A program made the translations under genes and the position numbers. Shown piece after piece: positions 16,469 to 23,978 of a DNA stretch of 41,846 nucleotides (positions are counted from its first letter, which is position 1; each line of letters opens with the position of its first letter). The DNA lies in assembly GCA_025965935.1 (NCBI GenBank), contig JAOPVZ010000215.1:1-41846 (forward strand), written 5' to 3'. The notes beneath the pieces were generated by a model, which worked only from the letters and a program-made list of their open reading frames with translations, searched no databases and was not told the origin of the DNA. The stretch comes from Frankiales bacterium. Its GTDB lineage: Bacteria > Actinomycetota > Actinomycetes > Mycobacteriales > SCTD01.

Positions 16469-17377
16469 TCACCTAGCCGCGACGAAGCGGGCCAGGAGCT
16501 CCGCCACGCGGGGGCCTTGGTCCTCCTGGAGGAAGTGCCCCGCGCCCGTGATCGTGGTGTGCGGCTGTCCAGTGGCGCCGGGCACGTTGCGCTGGAACCA
16601 GACCTCGCCACCGCCGGTGATCGGGTCGCTGTCGGAGTACAGCGTCAGGAACGGCTTGTCCCACGCGCAGAGCGCCTCCCGGGCTGACACGTTGGCGGCG
16701 GACGCCGGGTCGCTCGCGTCAGTCGGCACCAGGGTGGGGAAGATCCGGGCCCCCGCCTTGTAGCTGTCGTCCGGGAACGGGGCGTTGTACGCAGCAGTCA
16801 CCTCGGCGGACAGGGTCGAGACGACGGCCATAGCGACGATGGCGCCTGCGTCGAAGTCCGGGGTGGTCTGCGAGAACTGCTGCCAGGCCAGGAAGGCCTT
16901 GCTGGCCGGCTCGAGTCCCGTCGGGAGGCCTGTGTTGCCGATCGCGACCCTGGCGAAGCGCTTGGGGTGCTCGGCGGCGAGCCGCAGACCGATCAGCCCT
17001 CCCCAGTCCTGGCCGAACAGGGTGATGTCCTCGAGACCGAGCTGGTCGAGGACGCAGCTCCGCACCCACTCGACGTGCCGCGCGTAGCTGTAGTCGCCGG
17101 GCTGCGTGGGCTTGTCGGAACGACCGAAGCCCACCAGGTCCGGCGCGATGCAGCGCAGGCCTTGCGCGACGAGCATGGGGATCATGGTGCGGTAGAGGAA
17201 GCACCAGGACGGCTCACCGTGCAGGAGCAGCACCACCGGACCGTCGGCCGGGCCCTCGTCCAGGTAGTGCATGCGCAACGCGCCGCCGTCCCCATCGGGA
17301 ACCTGCCTGTAGTGCGGTGAGAACGGGAAGCCCGGTAGCCCGTCGAACCGCTCGTCGGGGGTGCGCAGCGCGTGCAT
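16469..17377 (-). CDS. Haloalkane dehalogenase, subfamily I-like (DhmA/DhlA type)
   Basis: 302 residues from ATG 17377 (GAGGAG 6 nt upstream; opens MHALRTPDERFDGLPGFPF as in DhmA-type enzymes; the ORF's extra 13 residues are dropped). Alpha/beta-hydrolase with oxyanion segment LLHGEPSWCFLYR, nucleophile Asp124 and halide-binding Trp125 in FGQDWGG, acid in YSDSDPIT (Asp251) and base His281 in GAGHFLQED. The Asp nucleophile followed by Trp is diagnostic against ordinary esterases. It would hydrolyse a C-halogen bond to alcohol and halide. It is the third gene of the leftward sulfatase operon, 35 bp after the sulfatase-DJ-1 stop. Confidence 0.87.
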   Translation of the reverse strand: MHALRTPDERFDGLPGFPFSPHYRQVPDGDGGALRMHYLDEGPADGPVVLLLHGEPSWCFLYRTMIPMLVAQGLRCIAPDLVGFGRSDKPTQPGDYSYARHVEWVRSCVLDQLGLEDITLFGQDWGGLIGLRLAAEHPKRFARVAIGNTGLPTGLEPASKAFLAWQQFSQTTPDFDAGAIVAMAVVSTLSAEVTAAYNAPFPDDSYKAGARIFPTLVPTDASDPASAANVSAREALCAWDKPFLTLYSDSDPITGGGEVWFQRNVPGATGQPHTTITGAGHFLQEDQGPRVAELLARFVAAR

Positions 17378-17412
17378 GGTCAGCTCCTCGGGGGTCGGGG
17401 TCCGCGCCGGAG

Positions 17413-19983
17413 TCACCGGCGGGTCGTGCGCGCCAGGACGCGCGCGACCATCTCGCGGGCGACCATGGGTCCCGCGTTCTGGTTCTGCCCCGTGATGAGG
17501 TTGCCGTCCACCACCCAGTGGTTGGCCAGGGGGTCACGGAACCGGCTCACCGACTCGAACAGCGCACCCAGCTTCCGGAGCTCGGCCTCCGGGTGCATAG
17601 GCGTCGAGGTGATGCGCAGCTCGCGCACCTGCTTGTCGGTCACCGCTGTCACCTTGCGCCCCGATACGAGCGGGGTGCCGTCGGCGTTGGTGGCGTTGCG
17701 CAGGGCCAGCGGCCCGTGGCAGATGCCACCGATGACCAGGCCTGCGGCAGAGGCCGCCGAGACCTGCTCGGCCAGCGGCTCCGAGACCCCGAAGTCGAAG
17801 GCCGCTCCCCACCCGCCGGCCAGGAAGAGCAGGTCGTAGTCGCTCATGTCGAGATCGCCGACGGCCAACGAGCCGGCGACCTTGGCCGCCAGGGCGCCGT
17901 CACCGAGGTAGCGGTCATCGGCGGGGGTGCGGATCACCGGCTTCAGCGACATCGGATCGACGGGGATCACCCCGCCGAGCGGGCTGGCGACGTCGACTTG
18001 CATGCCGGCGTCCAGGAAGTAGTAGTACGGAACGGTCAGCTCGGATGCGAAGACCCCGGTGGGCTTGCCGTTGCCCAGCGTCCCGTGATTGGTGGCCACG
18101 ACCAGTGCCCGCCTGCCCGGGGCCATCAGCGCGTCCGCGGCCTCGTCCTCCGGGTGCAGCCCCAGTCGCTGCACGAAGCGGCGCAGGACACGAGCGGGAG
18201 CAGGCGGGGTCGCCTTCACAGGCACACCTCTCGATCGACGGACGGCATACGGCCAGGGATGGTGCCGCTCCGGGACGCAGCGCAGGCGCTCCTCCTTGAG
18301 GCGCGTCCGCAGGTGCCGGAGGACCTCGGCGCAGCTCTCGTCGCGCCACCGGTTCACCGCCTCGGCGGAGTCGGCGTCGAGGTCGTACAGCTCCCACTGG
18401 TCCGGCAGCGGATCGGTGCGGAACTCCTCACCCCCGAGCCCGTTCGCCGCCAGGTGCCGGACACCCGGTTCGGTCCACGTCGACGGGTCGTCGAACGTCC
18501 GCACCAGCTTCCACAGGTGGCCCGCGCCGTCGACGGAGTCCTCGAGCCTGACGACGATCCCCTCGAAGCTGGAGGCGACGTGCGCCGCAACCCGGATCCG
18601 CAGCGGCGTCGGCGGGTTCTTGGTACGACCCAGCCGACGCGCCAGCCCCGACAGGCCGGTGTCGCCCTCGAGCATGTTGTCCCGGGTCATCAGGTACACG
18701 GCGCGGTGCCGGTCCCCGCGGCTCGGGTCCTTGACCATCGGCATCAGGTCCTGCCCTGGAAGCGGATGCACCTCGCTGAAGGCCGCGCCGAGCACCCTGG
18801 CGAGCTCCTGCTCGTCAAGACCCGCAGCTGCCAGCAGCGTCGGGAGCAGATCGACGTGGGAGGTGGCCACGTCGCTCACGGCGCCACCGGCCGTGGCGAG
18901 CGCGCCGGTGCCGACGATGCTCAGCGGGACCCGGGTCGACTCGTCGTACAGGTTGAACCACTTCTGGTGCAGGCCGCCGTGCGCCCCCAGCAGCTCACCG
19001 TGGTCGGAGGTGCGCACCAGGACCGCGTCACTGGAGCCGTTTTCAGTCACCGCTCGACGCACCCTGTCGAGCGGGCCGTCGACCTCCGCGTGCAGGCGGT
19101 AGTAGAGGTCTCGGTACTGCTGGGCTCTTGCGCGGTAGATCCGCGAGATGGCCGGCGCGGGCCCGTACGCGGAAGGGTAGGACTCGCGGAAGGCGATCTG
19201 GGCCGCCGGCTTGTGCGAGAGGTCCTCGTGCTGGGTCGGGGCCTCCGCAACGTGCGGCGGGTCGAGGGGGCCGGCTGCCAACGGCGACTTCCGGGCCCAC
19301 TTGGGGAAGAGCACGATGTCGTGCGGGTTCACGAAGCCCGCGACCAGCAGGAACGGCCGCAGCGCGTCCGGGTCGCCCGCCCGCCGACGGGCGTACCGGT
19401 CCTGCAGCCAGGCGACCAGGCGGTCGGCCAGCAACGGGTCGCGGCGCAGCCCGCTGTCGGACAGGCGCGCACCATGGGGTTCGGGACCGACCCAGCCGGA
19501 GAAGCCGTACGGGCCGAGCGGATCGGCGTCGAGGTAGGTCTGCACCGCGGCCGGGAGCACCGTGCCCTTGTCGGTGTTGGTGTCGAGACGGCGTCCTGAC
19601 TCGTCCTGCAGATCGGCGTGGCTGATGTGCCACTTGCCGTCGTAGTGGGTGTCGTACCCAGCGGCCCGGAACCAGTTGCCGAGCGTGGGCACCTGTCCCG
19701 GCGGCAGCCATCGCATCCTGGAGTCGCTCGCGTCCTTGCCCAACCCGTCCGTCTGCGTCACCCCGTGCAGGTCCGGGTACTGGCCGGTGAACAGGGTGGG
19801 GCGCGAGGGAACGCAGGCCAGCGAACCGGTGTAGTGCCGGCTGAAGGACACGCCGTTCTCGGTGAACCAGCGGGCGCCGGGCAGGGCGCTCTGTCGCCAC
19901 GACCCAAGTGCGTCGGACTCGTACGGCGGTGCCGCACGCTCCTCGTCCGTCAGCAGGACGACGATGTCCGGGCGGTTCGTCAC
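17413..19983 (-). CDS. Sulfatase fused to a C-terminal DJ-1/PfpI (Hsp31-like) domain
   Basis: 856 residues from GTG 19983, which overlaps the SRPBCC stop (GTGA); the frame upstream of 19983 is the shadow of that gene. Residues ~5-600 are a type I sulfatase: RPDIVVLLTDEER, the formylglycine motif CVPSR (Cys57) in SLACVPSRPTLFTGQYP, metal/substrate segment DGKWHISH and RTSDHGELLGAHGG. After a ~30-residue linker, residues ~620-856 are a complete DJ-1/PfpI domain: ALVVATNHG, GVFASELTVPYYYFLDAGM, LLFLAGGWGAAFDFG and nucleophile Cys755 in GGICHGP. No stop or frameshift lies between. Sulfatases hydrolyse sulfate esters; Hsp31-type proteins have glyoxalase or chaperone activities. I know no such fusion. 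No signal peptide, so cytoplasmic. Confidence 0.88.
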   Translation of the reverse strand: MTNRPDIVVLLTDEERAAPPYESDALGSWRQSALPGARWFTENGVSFSRHYTGSLACVPSRPTLFTGQYPDLHGVTQTDGLGKDASDSRMRWLPPGQVPTLGNWFRAAGYDTHYDGKWHISHADLQDESGRRLDTNTDKGTVLPAAVQTYLDADPLGPYGFSGWVGPEPHGARLSDSGLRRDPLLADRLVAWLQDRYARRRAGDPDALRPFLLVAGFVNPHDIVLFPKWARKSPLAAGPLDPPHVAEAPTQHEDLSHKPAAQIAFRESYPSAYGPAPAISRIYRARAQQYRDLYYRLHAEVDGPLDRVRRAVTENGSSDAVLVRTSDHGELLGAHGGLHQKWFNLYDESTRVPLSIVGTGALATAGGAVSDVATSHVDLLPTLLAAAGLDEQELARVLGAAFSEVHPLPGQDLMPMVKDPSRGDRHRAVYLMTRDNMLEGDTGLSGLARRLGRTKNPPTPLRIRVAAHVASSFEGIVVRLEDSVDGAGHLWKLVRTFDDPSTWTEPGVRHLAANGLGGEEFRTDPLPDQWELYDLDADSAEAVNRWRDESCAEVLRHLRTRLKEERLRCVPERHHPWPYAVRRSRGVPVKATPPAPARVLRRFVQRLGLHPEDEAADALMAPGRRALVVATNHGTLGNGKPTGVFASELTVPYYYFLDAGMQVDVASPLGGVIPVDPMSLKPVIRTPADDRYLGDGALAAKVAGSLAVGDLDMSDYDLLFLAGGWGAAFDFGVSEPLAEQVSAASAAGLVIGGICHGPLALRNATNADGTPLVSGRKVTAVTDKQVRELRITSTPMHPEAELRKLGALFESVSRFRDPLANHWVVDGNLITGQNQNAGPMVAREMVARVLARTTRR

Positions 19984-20420
19984 GACGATGCTCTCGTGCC
20001 CGCCAGGTGGCCCTCGAGCCCACCGACGAGCTGCTTGCCGGCCTTGCCGAGCTTGCGCGCCACCAGTCGACTGACCAGCGGGCCACCCTTGGTCGCCACC
20101 ACCGACGTCAGCGTGACCCGCGTTCCCTTGCCCGCAGCAGACAGGACCCAGGTGTTGCTCGCCTGGCGAACCACCGGGGGAAGCCCCGTGATGCTGTAGC
20201 CCAGCACGAACGGCGGCTGCCACTCCGTGACCGTCTCGCGCAGCGCGTTGCGGCCGACCTGGACCCGGCGGGTCGCGCCCGGACCGCTGGAGGCTTCCGT
20301 CAGCAGGTTGCTCTGGCTGACCCCGGTGCCCCACTCGCTGATGTCCCCGAAGCGGCCCAGCACTGACCAGACCTCCTCGACGCCGAGCGGGATCAGCGCG
20401 GTGCACGAGATCGTGGCCAT
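19980..20420 (-). CDS. SRPBCC (START/polyketide cyclase-like) family protein
   Basis: 146 residues from ATG 20420; the ORF extends 12 codons further, but MATISCTALIPLGVEEVW is the natural family opening. The helix-grip pattern is visible: VEEVWSVLGRFGDISEWGTG, then ATRRVQVG, RETVTEWQPPFVLGYSI, NTWVLSAAGKGTRVTLT and a C-terminal helix VARKLGKAGKQLVGGLEGHL. The fold forms a hydrophobic cavity that binds lipids, polyketides or aromatic compounds; no catalytic residues can be assigned. First gene of the leftward operon, coupled to the sulfatase-DJ-1 gene by a GTGA overlap, so it may bind or present the sulfated substrate (inference). Confidence 0.82.
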   Translation of the reverse strand: MATISCTALIPLGVEEVWSVLGRFGDISEWGTGVSQSNLLTEASSGPGATRRVQVGRNALRETVTEWQPPFVLGYSITGLPPVVRQASNTWVLSAAGKGTRVTLTSVVATKGGPLVSRLVARKLGKAGKQLVGGLEGHLAGTRASS

Positions 20421-20438
20421 GAGGCGCTTCCTATCATC

Positions 20439-20455
20439 TGGCACTACCATTGCCA
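20439..20455. promoter_or_regulatory. Candidate operator TGGCA-N7-TGCCA, copy A
   Basis: Inverted repeat with 5-bp arms and 7-bp spacer in the 77-bp divergent region between the SRPBCC and arylsulfatase genes. It sits 8 bp upstream of the rightward -35 and within the leftward promoter region. A near copy (TGACA-N7-TGCCA) occurs at 24566-24582. Confidence 0.55.
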
Positions 20456-20462
20456 ATAGTTG

Positions 20463-20491
20463 TTGACACCCTCGCGGGCCGTTCCTACCGT
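20463..20491 (+). promoter_or_regulatory. Leaderless promoter of the arylsulfatase gene
   Basis: Consensus -35 TTGACA (20463-20468), 17-bp spacer, -10 TACCGT (20486-20491), then 6 nt to ATG 20498. There is no Shine-Dalgarno, so the mRNA should begin at or within a base or two of the start codon. Confidence 0.72.
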
Positions 20492-20497
20492 CGTCGC

Positions 20498-22270
20498 ATG
20501 CCGACGGACGAGCACTTCGAGGGCACCATCGGGCGCACGTTCGCCGACTCGACGCCCCATTGGCCGGAGCCGGTCCGGGCGGCCGAGGGCGCTCCGAACA
20601 TCGTCTACGTGCTGTACGACGACCTGGGGTTCTCCGACTTCGGCTGCTTCGGGTCCGAGATCGAGACCCCCACGGTGGACCGGCTCGCGGCCGAAGGCCT
20701 GCGGTACACCAACTTCCACGTCACGCCGCTGTGCTCACCCACCCGGGCCTGCCTGCTGACCGGTCGCAACCACCACTCGTCGGGTATGGGCATGGTCCCG
20801 AACTTCTCGATCGGCTACCCCGGGTACCGCGGCCAGCTCAACCCCTCGACCGCAACGATCGGCGAGATGGCCCAGACACAGGGCTACACCACGCTCGGCG
20901 TCGGCAAGTGGCACCTCACCCCGATGACCCACTTCACGGGGGCCGGGCCCTTCCACCAGTGGCCGCTGCAACGGGGGTTCGACCGGTGGTACGGCACCCC
21001 GGACGGGCTGACCAACCAGTGGAAGCCCGACCTCATCAAGGACAACCACTGGGTCGACGCACCCGACAAGCCGGACTACCACTTCACTGCCGACATCATC
21101 GACAACGCGATCTCCTTCGTGCAGGACCACAAGAACGGGGCTGCCACCAAGCCGTTCTTCCTCTACGTCGCCTTCTGCGCCCCGCACTTCCCGCACCACG
21201 TGCCCAAGTCGTACATCGAGAAGTACGTGCCCGTCTTCGAGAAGGGCTGGGACGCCACTCGCTCGGACCGGCTCGAGCGCCAGAAGGCCCTCGGCCTGAT
21301 CGGCGCGGACACTCCCCTTCCTCAGCGCAATGACGGCGTCAAGGCGTGGGATGAGTACGACGACGAGGCCAAGGAGAGCATGGTGCGGCTGCAGGCCGCC
21401 TTCGCCGGCATGGTCCAGCACACCGACGAGCACCTCGGGCGACTGGTGGCTGCGCTCGAGGAGATGGGCGAGCTCGACAACACGATGTTCGTGCTGTTCA
21501 GCGACAACGGCGCCAGCCAGGAGGGCGGACCGGTCGGCTCCATGAACTCGATGCGGTTCTTCACGGGCTACTCGTCGCCCGAGGCGGAGCTCAAGGAGAT
21601 CCACGAGAACCTCGATCAGATCGGCGAGGAGCAGTGGATCAACAACTACGGCACCGGCTGGTCGATGGCCGGCAACACGCCGTTGAAGCGCTGGAAGCAG
21701 GACACCCACGGTGGCGGCGTCCGCTCCCCTCTTGTCATCCGCTTCCCCGGGGAGATCGCCGATCCCGGAGGCATCCGCACCCAGTTCCACCACGCCATCG
21801 ACATCACACCGACAGCGCTCGACGTCACAGGGATCGCCGCCCCGGACCAGGTGAAGGGCGTGGACCAGAAGCCGCTCGAGGGCCAGAGCATGCGCTACAC
21901 CTTCGGTTCCCCAGAGGCTCCGACCACCAAGCGGGTCCAGTACTTCGAGATGAACGGGCAGCGGGCTCTCTGGCAGGACGGCTGGAAGGCCGTCACCCAC
22001 CACGAGCCGATGATCAGCCCGATGCTCGTGCTCAGCGGCGCGGCGGCAGAGGTGACCGACTTCGACAGCGACCGCTGGGAGCTGTACCACCTGGACACCG
22101 ACTGGAACGAGGTCCACGACCTCGCCGACCAGGAGCCTGAGCGGCTCGCCGCGATGGTTGCCACCTGGTGGGCCGAGGCGGAGGCGCACGATGCGCTGCC
22201 CCTCGGTGCGGTCATCGGCGGGATCCAGGGGGCCCCGCTCCACGGCCGGCAGAGGAACCCCCGCTCGTGA
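20498..22270 (+). CDS. Type I arylsulfatase, N-terminal catalytic part (AtsA-like)
   Basis: 590 residues from ATG 20498. Metal-binding Asp41-Asp42 in YVLYDDLGFSD, formylglycine site Cys79 in TPLCSPTRACLLTGRN, GVGKWHLTP, the second metal pair in VLFSDNGASQEGG and the sulfate-contact segment NTPLKRWKQDTHGGG are all present, so the catalytic domain looks intact. It cleaves aryl or related sulfate esters after maturation by the enzyme encoded at 23112. AtsA-like actinobacterial enzymes are usually ~770-790 residues and end in a beta-sandwich domain; here the frame stops at 22270 and that domain follows in another frame (22284). No signal peptide, so cytoplasmic. Confidence 0.93.
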   Translation: MPTDEHFEGTIGRTFADSTPHWPEPVRAAEGAPNIVYVLYDDLGFSDFGCFGSEIETPTVDRLAAEGLRYTNFHVTPLCSPTRACLLTGRNHHSSGMGMVPNFSIGYPGYRGQLNPSTATIGEMAQTQGYTTLGVGKWHLTPMTHFTGAGPFHQWPLQRGFDRWYGTPDGLTNQWKPDLIKDNHWVDAPDKPDYHFTADIIDNAISFVQDHKNGAATKPFFLYVAFCAPHFPHHVPKSYIEKYVPVFEKGWDATRSDRLERQKALGLIGADTPLPQRNDGVKAWDEYDDEAKESMVRLQAAFAGMVQHTDEHLGRLVAALEEMGELDNTMFVLFSDNGASQEGGPVGSMNSMRFFTGYSSPEAELKEIHENLDQIGEEQWINNYGTGWSMAGNTPLKRWKQDTHGGGVRSPLVIRFPGEIADPGGIRTQFHHAIDITPTALDVTGIAAPDQVKGVDQKPLEGQSMRYTFGSPEAPTTKRVQYFEMNGQRALWQDGWKAVTHHEPMISPMLVLSGAAAEVTDFDSDRWELYHLDTDWNEVHDLADQEPERLAAMVATWWAEAEAHDALPLGAVIGGIQGAPLHGRQRNPRS

Positions 22271-22283
22271 CGCTGCCGGCCGC

Positions 22284-22829
22284 ATGACAGCTCGGGCCCG
22301 GTGGACGCTCTACCCCGGGCAGTCGCGCCTCCCGGACGCTGCGTCGCCGGACCTGCGGGGCCGCTCGTTCAGCATCGCTGCCGACGTCATGCTGCCCACC
22401 GCCACCGACCACGGTGTCCTCATCTCGCACGGCGACCGCAACGGCGGCTACGCCCTCCTGGTGGACGGGGGCCATCTCGTGCACCACCACGTCCATGCCG
22501 GCACGCACTCGGTCGTCCGGTCCACCGCCCGAGTGCCGGTCGGCCGCGATGTGCGCCTCGAGGTCAAGGTGCAGCGCTGCGGCCCGAGCGGAGTCGTCGC
22601 GTTGCTGGTCGACGGAGTCGTCGTCGGTGAGGGCTTCATCCCCGAGCTGGCTCGGGCGCGCACCGGCTACACCGGTGTCGATATCGGCTGCGACCGCGGG
22701 CTCACGGTCGCCGACTACACCGCCCCGGCCCGCTTCACCGGACGGCTGCGGTGCGTCGAGATCGAGGCTGCTGACGACCAGTGGCTCGACGAGCAAGCGG
22801 TCCTGGAGATCGAGGGCACGACGGGTTGA
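22284..22829 (+). CDS. C-terminal beta-sandwich domain of AtsA-type arylsulfatase, separate ORF
   Basis: 181 residues if read from ATG 22284. WTLYPGQSRLPDAASPDLRG, FSIAADVMLPT, GVLISHGDRNGGYALLVD, DVRLEVKV and FTGRLRCVEIEAAD match the concanavalin/LamG-like tail that in AtsA-type sulfatases is part of the same chain. It lies in the +1 frame relative to the preceding ORF, and that frame is open from 22158, so removing one base (for example in the CCCCC at 22258-22262) would give a single 776-aa protein. There is no Shine-Dalgarno before 22284. Most likely the second half of a frameshifted gene or a sequencing error; a true two-chain enzyme is the alternative. Confidence 0.7.
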   Translation: MTARARWTLYPGQSRLPDAASPDLRGRSFSIAADVMLPTATDHGVLISHGDRNGGYALLVDGGHLVHHHVHAGTHSVVRSTARVPVGRDVRLEVKVQRCGPSGVVALLVDGVVVGEGFIPELARARTGYTGVDIGCDRGLTVADYTAPARFTGRLRCVEIEAADDQWLDEQAVLEIEGTTG

Positions 22830-22847
22830 CGACCCAAAGGGTCAACC
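22824..22847. terminator. Hairpin after the arylsulfatase gene pair
   Basis: GGTTGAC-GACCC-AAA-GGGTC-AACC: a GACCC/GGGTC stem with AAA loop, extended by outer GGTT/AACC pairing past a three-base bulge. It spans the TGA stop at 22827-22829. It could be a weak terminator or attenuator, or an operator for the downstream leader/FGE genes. Confidence 0.4.
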
Positions 22848-23024
22848 GATGACGACGTGGTGCGGCTCGTCACCGAGCTCGATCGGGCCAGGCGGGCCGC
22901 GGGATCGTGCCGGGAACATTCTGCCGCGAGACCGCTGGGCGTCTTGTCGCACCGGCACCGAGTTTCTGCCGGAACTGTGCCAAATTATTGGGCGCGCGAA
23001 GTCGTTGATGAGCAGCGCACCCCG

Positions 23025-23030
23025 TACCCT
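23025..23030 (+). promoter_or_regulatory. -10-like element TACCCT before a leaderless leader ORF
   Basis: TACCCT lies 7 nt before GTG 23038. The -35 region (TCGTTG at 23002-23007, 17-bp spacer) is weak. The surrounding 22830-23037 stretch holds no other gene; a short CCAA-N4-TTGG repeat (22980-22991) is the only other structure I see there. Confidence 0.4.
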
Positions 23031-23037
23031 GAACGCC

Positions 23038-23115
23038 GTGACCATGGCGCCGACGTCTCCCGACGGACGGGTCCTGCGCGCTCGTCAGACCCGCACTCTG
23101 GCCGCACCGCGGTGA
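23038..23115 (+). CDS. 25-codon leader ORF coupled to the formylglycine-generating enzyme gene
   Basis: GTG 23038 to TGA 23115 encodes a 25-aa basic peptide (six Arg; VTMAPTSPDG, RQTRTLAAPR). Its stop overlaps the GTG of the FGE gene (GTGA at 23112-23115). A -10-like TACCCT lies 7 nt upstream, suggesting a leaderless transcript. The FGE start has no Shine-Dalgarno of its own, so this ORF could deliver ribosomes to it by coupling. It has no Cys or repeated codon that would indicate a classic attenuation signal. I recognise no family; support is positional only. Confidence 0.4.
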   Translation: MTMAPTSPDGRVLRARQTRTLAAPR

Positions 23116-23978
23116 CCTGCTGCACACCCTCCCGACCGGAGAGCACGGAGAGCTCCGAACCGGTGCGGACCACGGGTCGGGACGATGCGCCAATGGTGGC
23201 GCTGCCGGCTGCCGAGTTCCTCATGGGCGACGACAGCCCGTGGAGCTACCCCGAGGACGGGGAGGGACCACGGAGAAGGGTTGCGGTCGAGGCGTTCGAG
23301 CTGGACGTCAGCGCGGTGAGCAACGAGCGCTTCGCCGCCTTCGTGGACGCGACCGGGCACGTCACGGACGCAGAGCGGTTCGGCTGGTCGTTCGTGTTCG
23401 CTGGCCTGCTCCCCGATGACTTCGAGCCGACCCGAGGGGTGGAGGCAGCGCCGTGGTGGCGGCAGGTCCCGGGGGCGTGCTGGCGGCACCCGGAGGGATC
23501 CCACAGGGCCGTCACCGACCGCCTCGACCACCCCGTTGTCCATGTGAGCGCGCGGGACGCCGCCGCCTTCGCCACCTGGGCGGGCAAGCGGCTCCCGACC
23601 GAAGCGGAGTGGGAGTACGCGGCCGGCGCCGGCTCCACGACGACCTTCCCCTGGGGGGAGGAGCTGCAGCCGGGTGGCGAGCACCGCGCCAACGTCTGGC
23701 AGGGCGAGTTCCCCAGCCTCAACACCTGCGAGGACGGCTTCGCCGGCACGTGCCCGGTCGACGCCTTCCCGGCCAGTGCCTTCGGGACGCACAACATGAT
23801 CGGCAACGTGTGGGAGTGGACAGCAGACACCTGGTCCGGCGGCAGGGTCCTGAAGGGAGGCTCCTACCTCTGCCACGCGTCGTACTGCCGCCGCTACCGA
23901 CCCGCGGCCCGGAGCAAGGCATCTGCCGACAGCTCGATGGGCAACACCGGGTTCCGCTGCGCGAGGGCCGCGTCGTGA
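23112..23978 (+). CDS. Formylglycine-generating enzyme (SUMF1/FGE), sulfatase maturase
   Basis: 288 residues from GTG 23112, which opens VTCCTPSRP and overlaps the leader stop; GTG 23163 or ATG 23193 are alternatives that still keep the whole fold. Motifs: GDDSPWSYPEDGEGP, AVSNERFAAFVDATGHVTDA, APWWRQVPGACWRHPEG, HPVVHVSARDAAAFATWAGK, RLPTEAEWEYAA, NVWEWTAD and the copper-binding pair in GGSYLCHASYC (Cys254, Cys259), then GNTGFRCA. The enzyme oxidises the Cys of C-x-P-x-R motifs to formylglycine using O2. Its targets here are probably the two sulfatases (CSPTR and CVPSR) in the same island. The loop before GGRVLKGG is shorter than in the Streptomyces enzyme. Confidence 0.93.
   Translation: MTCCTPSRPESTESSEPVRTTGRDDAPMVALPAAEFLMGDDSPWSYPEDGEGPRRRVAVEAFELDVSAVSNERFAAFVDATGHVTDAERFGWSFVFAGLLPDDFEPTRGVEAAPWWRQVPGACWRHPEGSHRAVTDRLDHPVVHVSARDAAAFATWAGKRLPTEAEWEYAAGAGSTTTFPWGEELQPGGEHRANVWQGEFPSLNTCEDGFAGTCPVDAFPASAFGTHNMIGNVWEWTADTWSGGRVLKGGSYLCHASYCRRYRPAARSKASADSSMGNTGFRCARAAS

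Noticed and set aside
17317-19599. 760-aa plus-strand open frame across the sulfatase-DJ-1 gene
   Set aside because: Compositional shadow; no motifs, whereas the minus strand has two complete domains.
19984-20406. N-terminal extension of the sulfatase-DJ-1 frame by 141 residues
   Set aside because: It reads through the SRPBCC gene in the wrong frame and is Gly/Arg/Ala-rich; the GTGA overlap at 19983 is the natural start.
20735-22285. 516-aa minus-strand open frame across the arylsulfatase
   Set aside because: Shadow frame; Val/Leu/Arg/Asp-rich without motifs, while the plus strand has the sulfatase signature.
22980-22991. CCAA-N4-TTGG repeat upstream of the FGE leader as an operator
   Set aside because: Arms of only 4 bp with no second copy seen; too weak to call.
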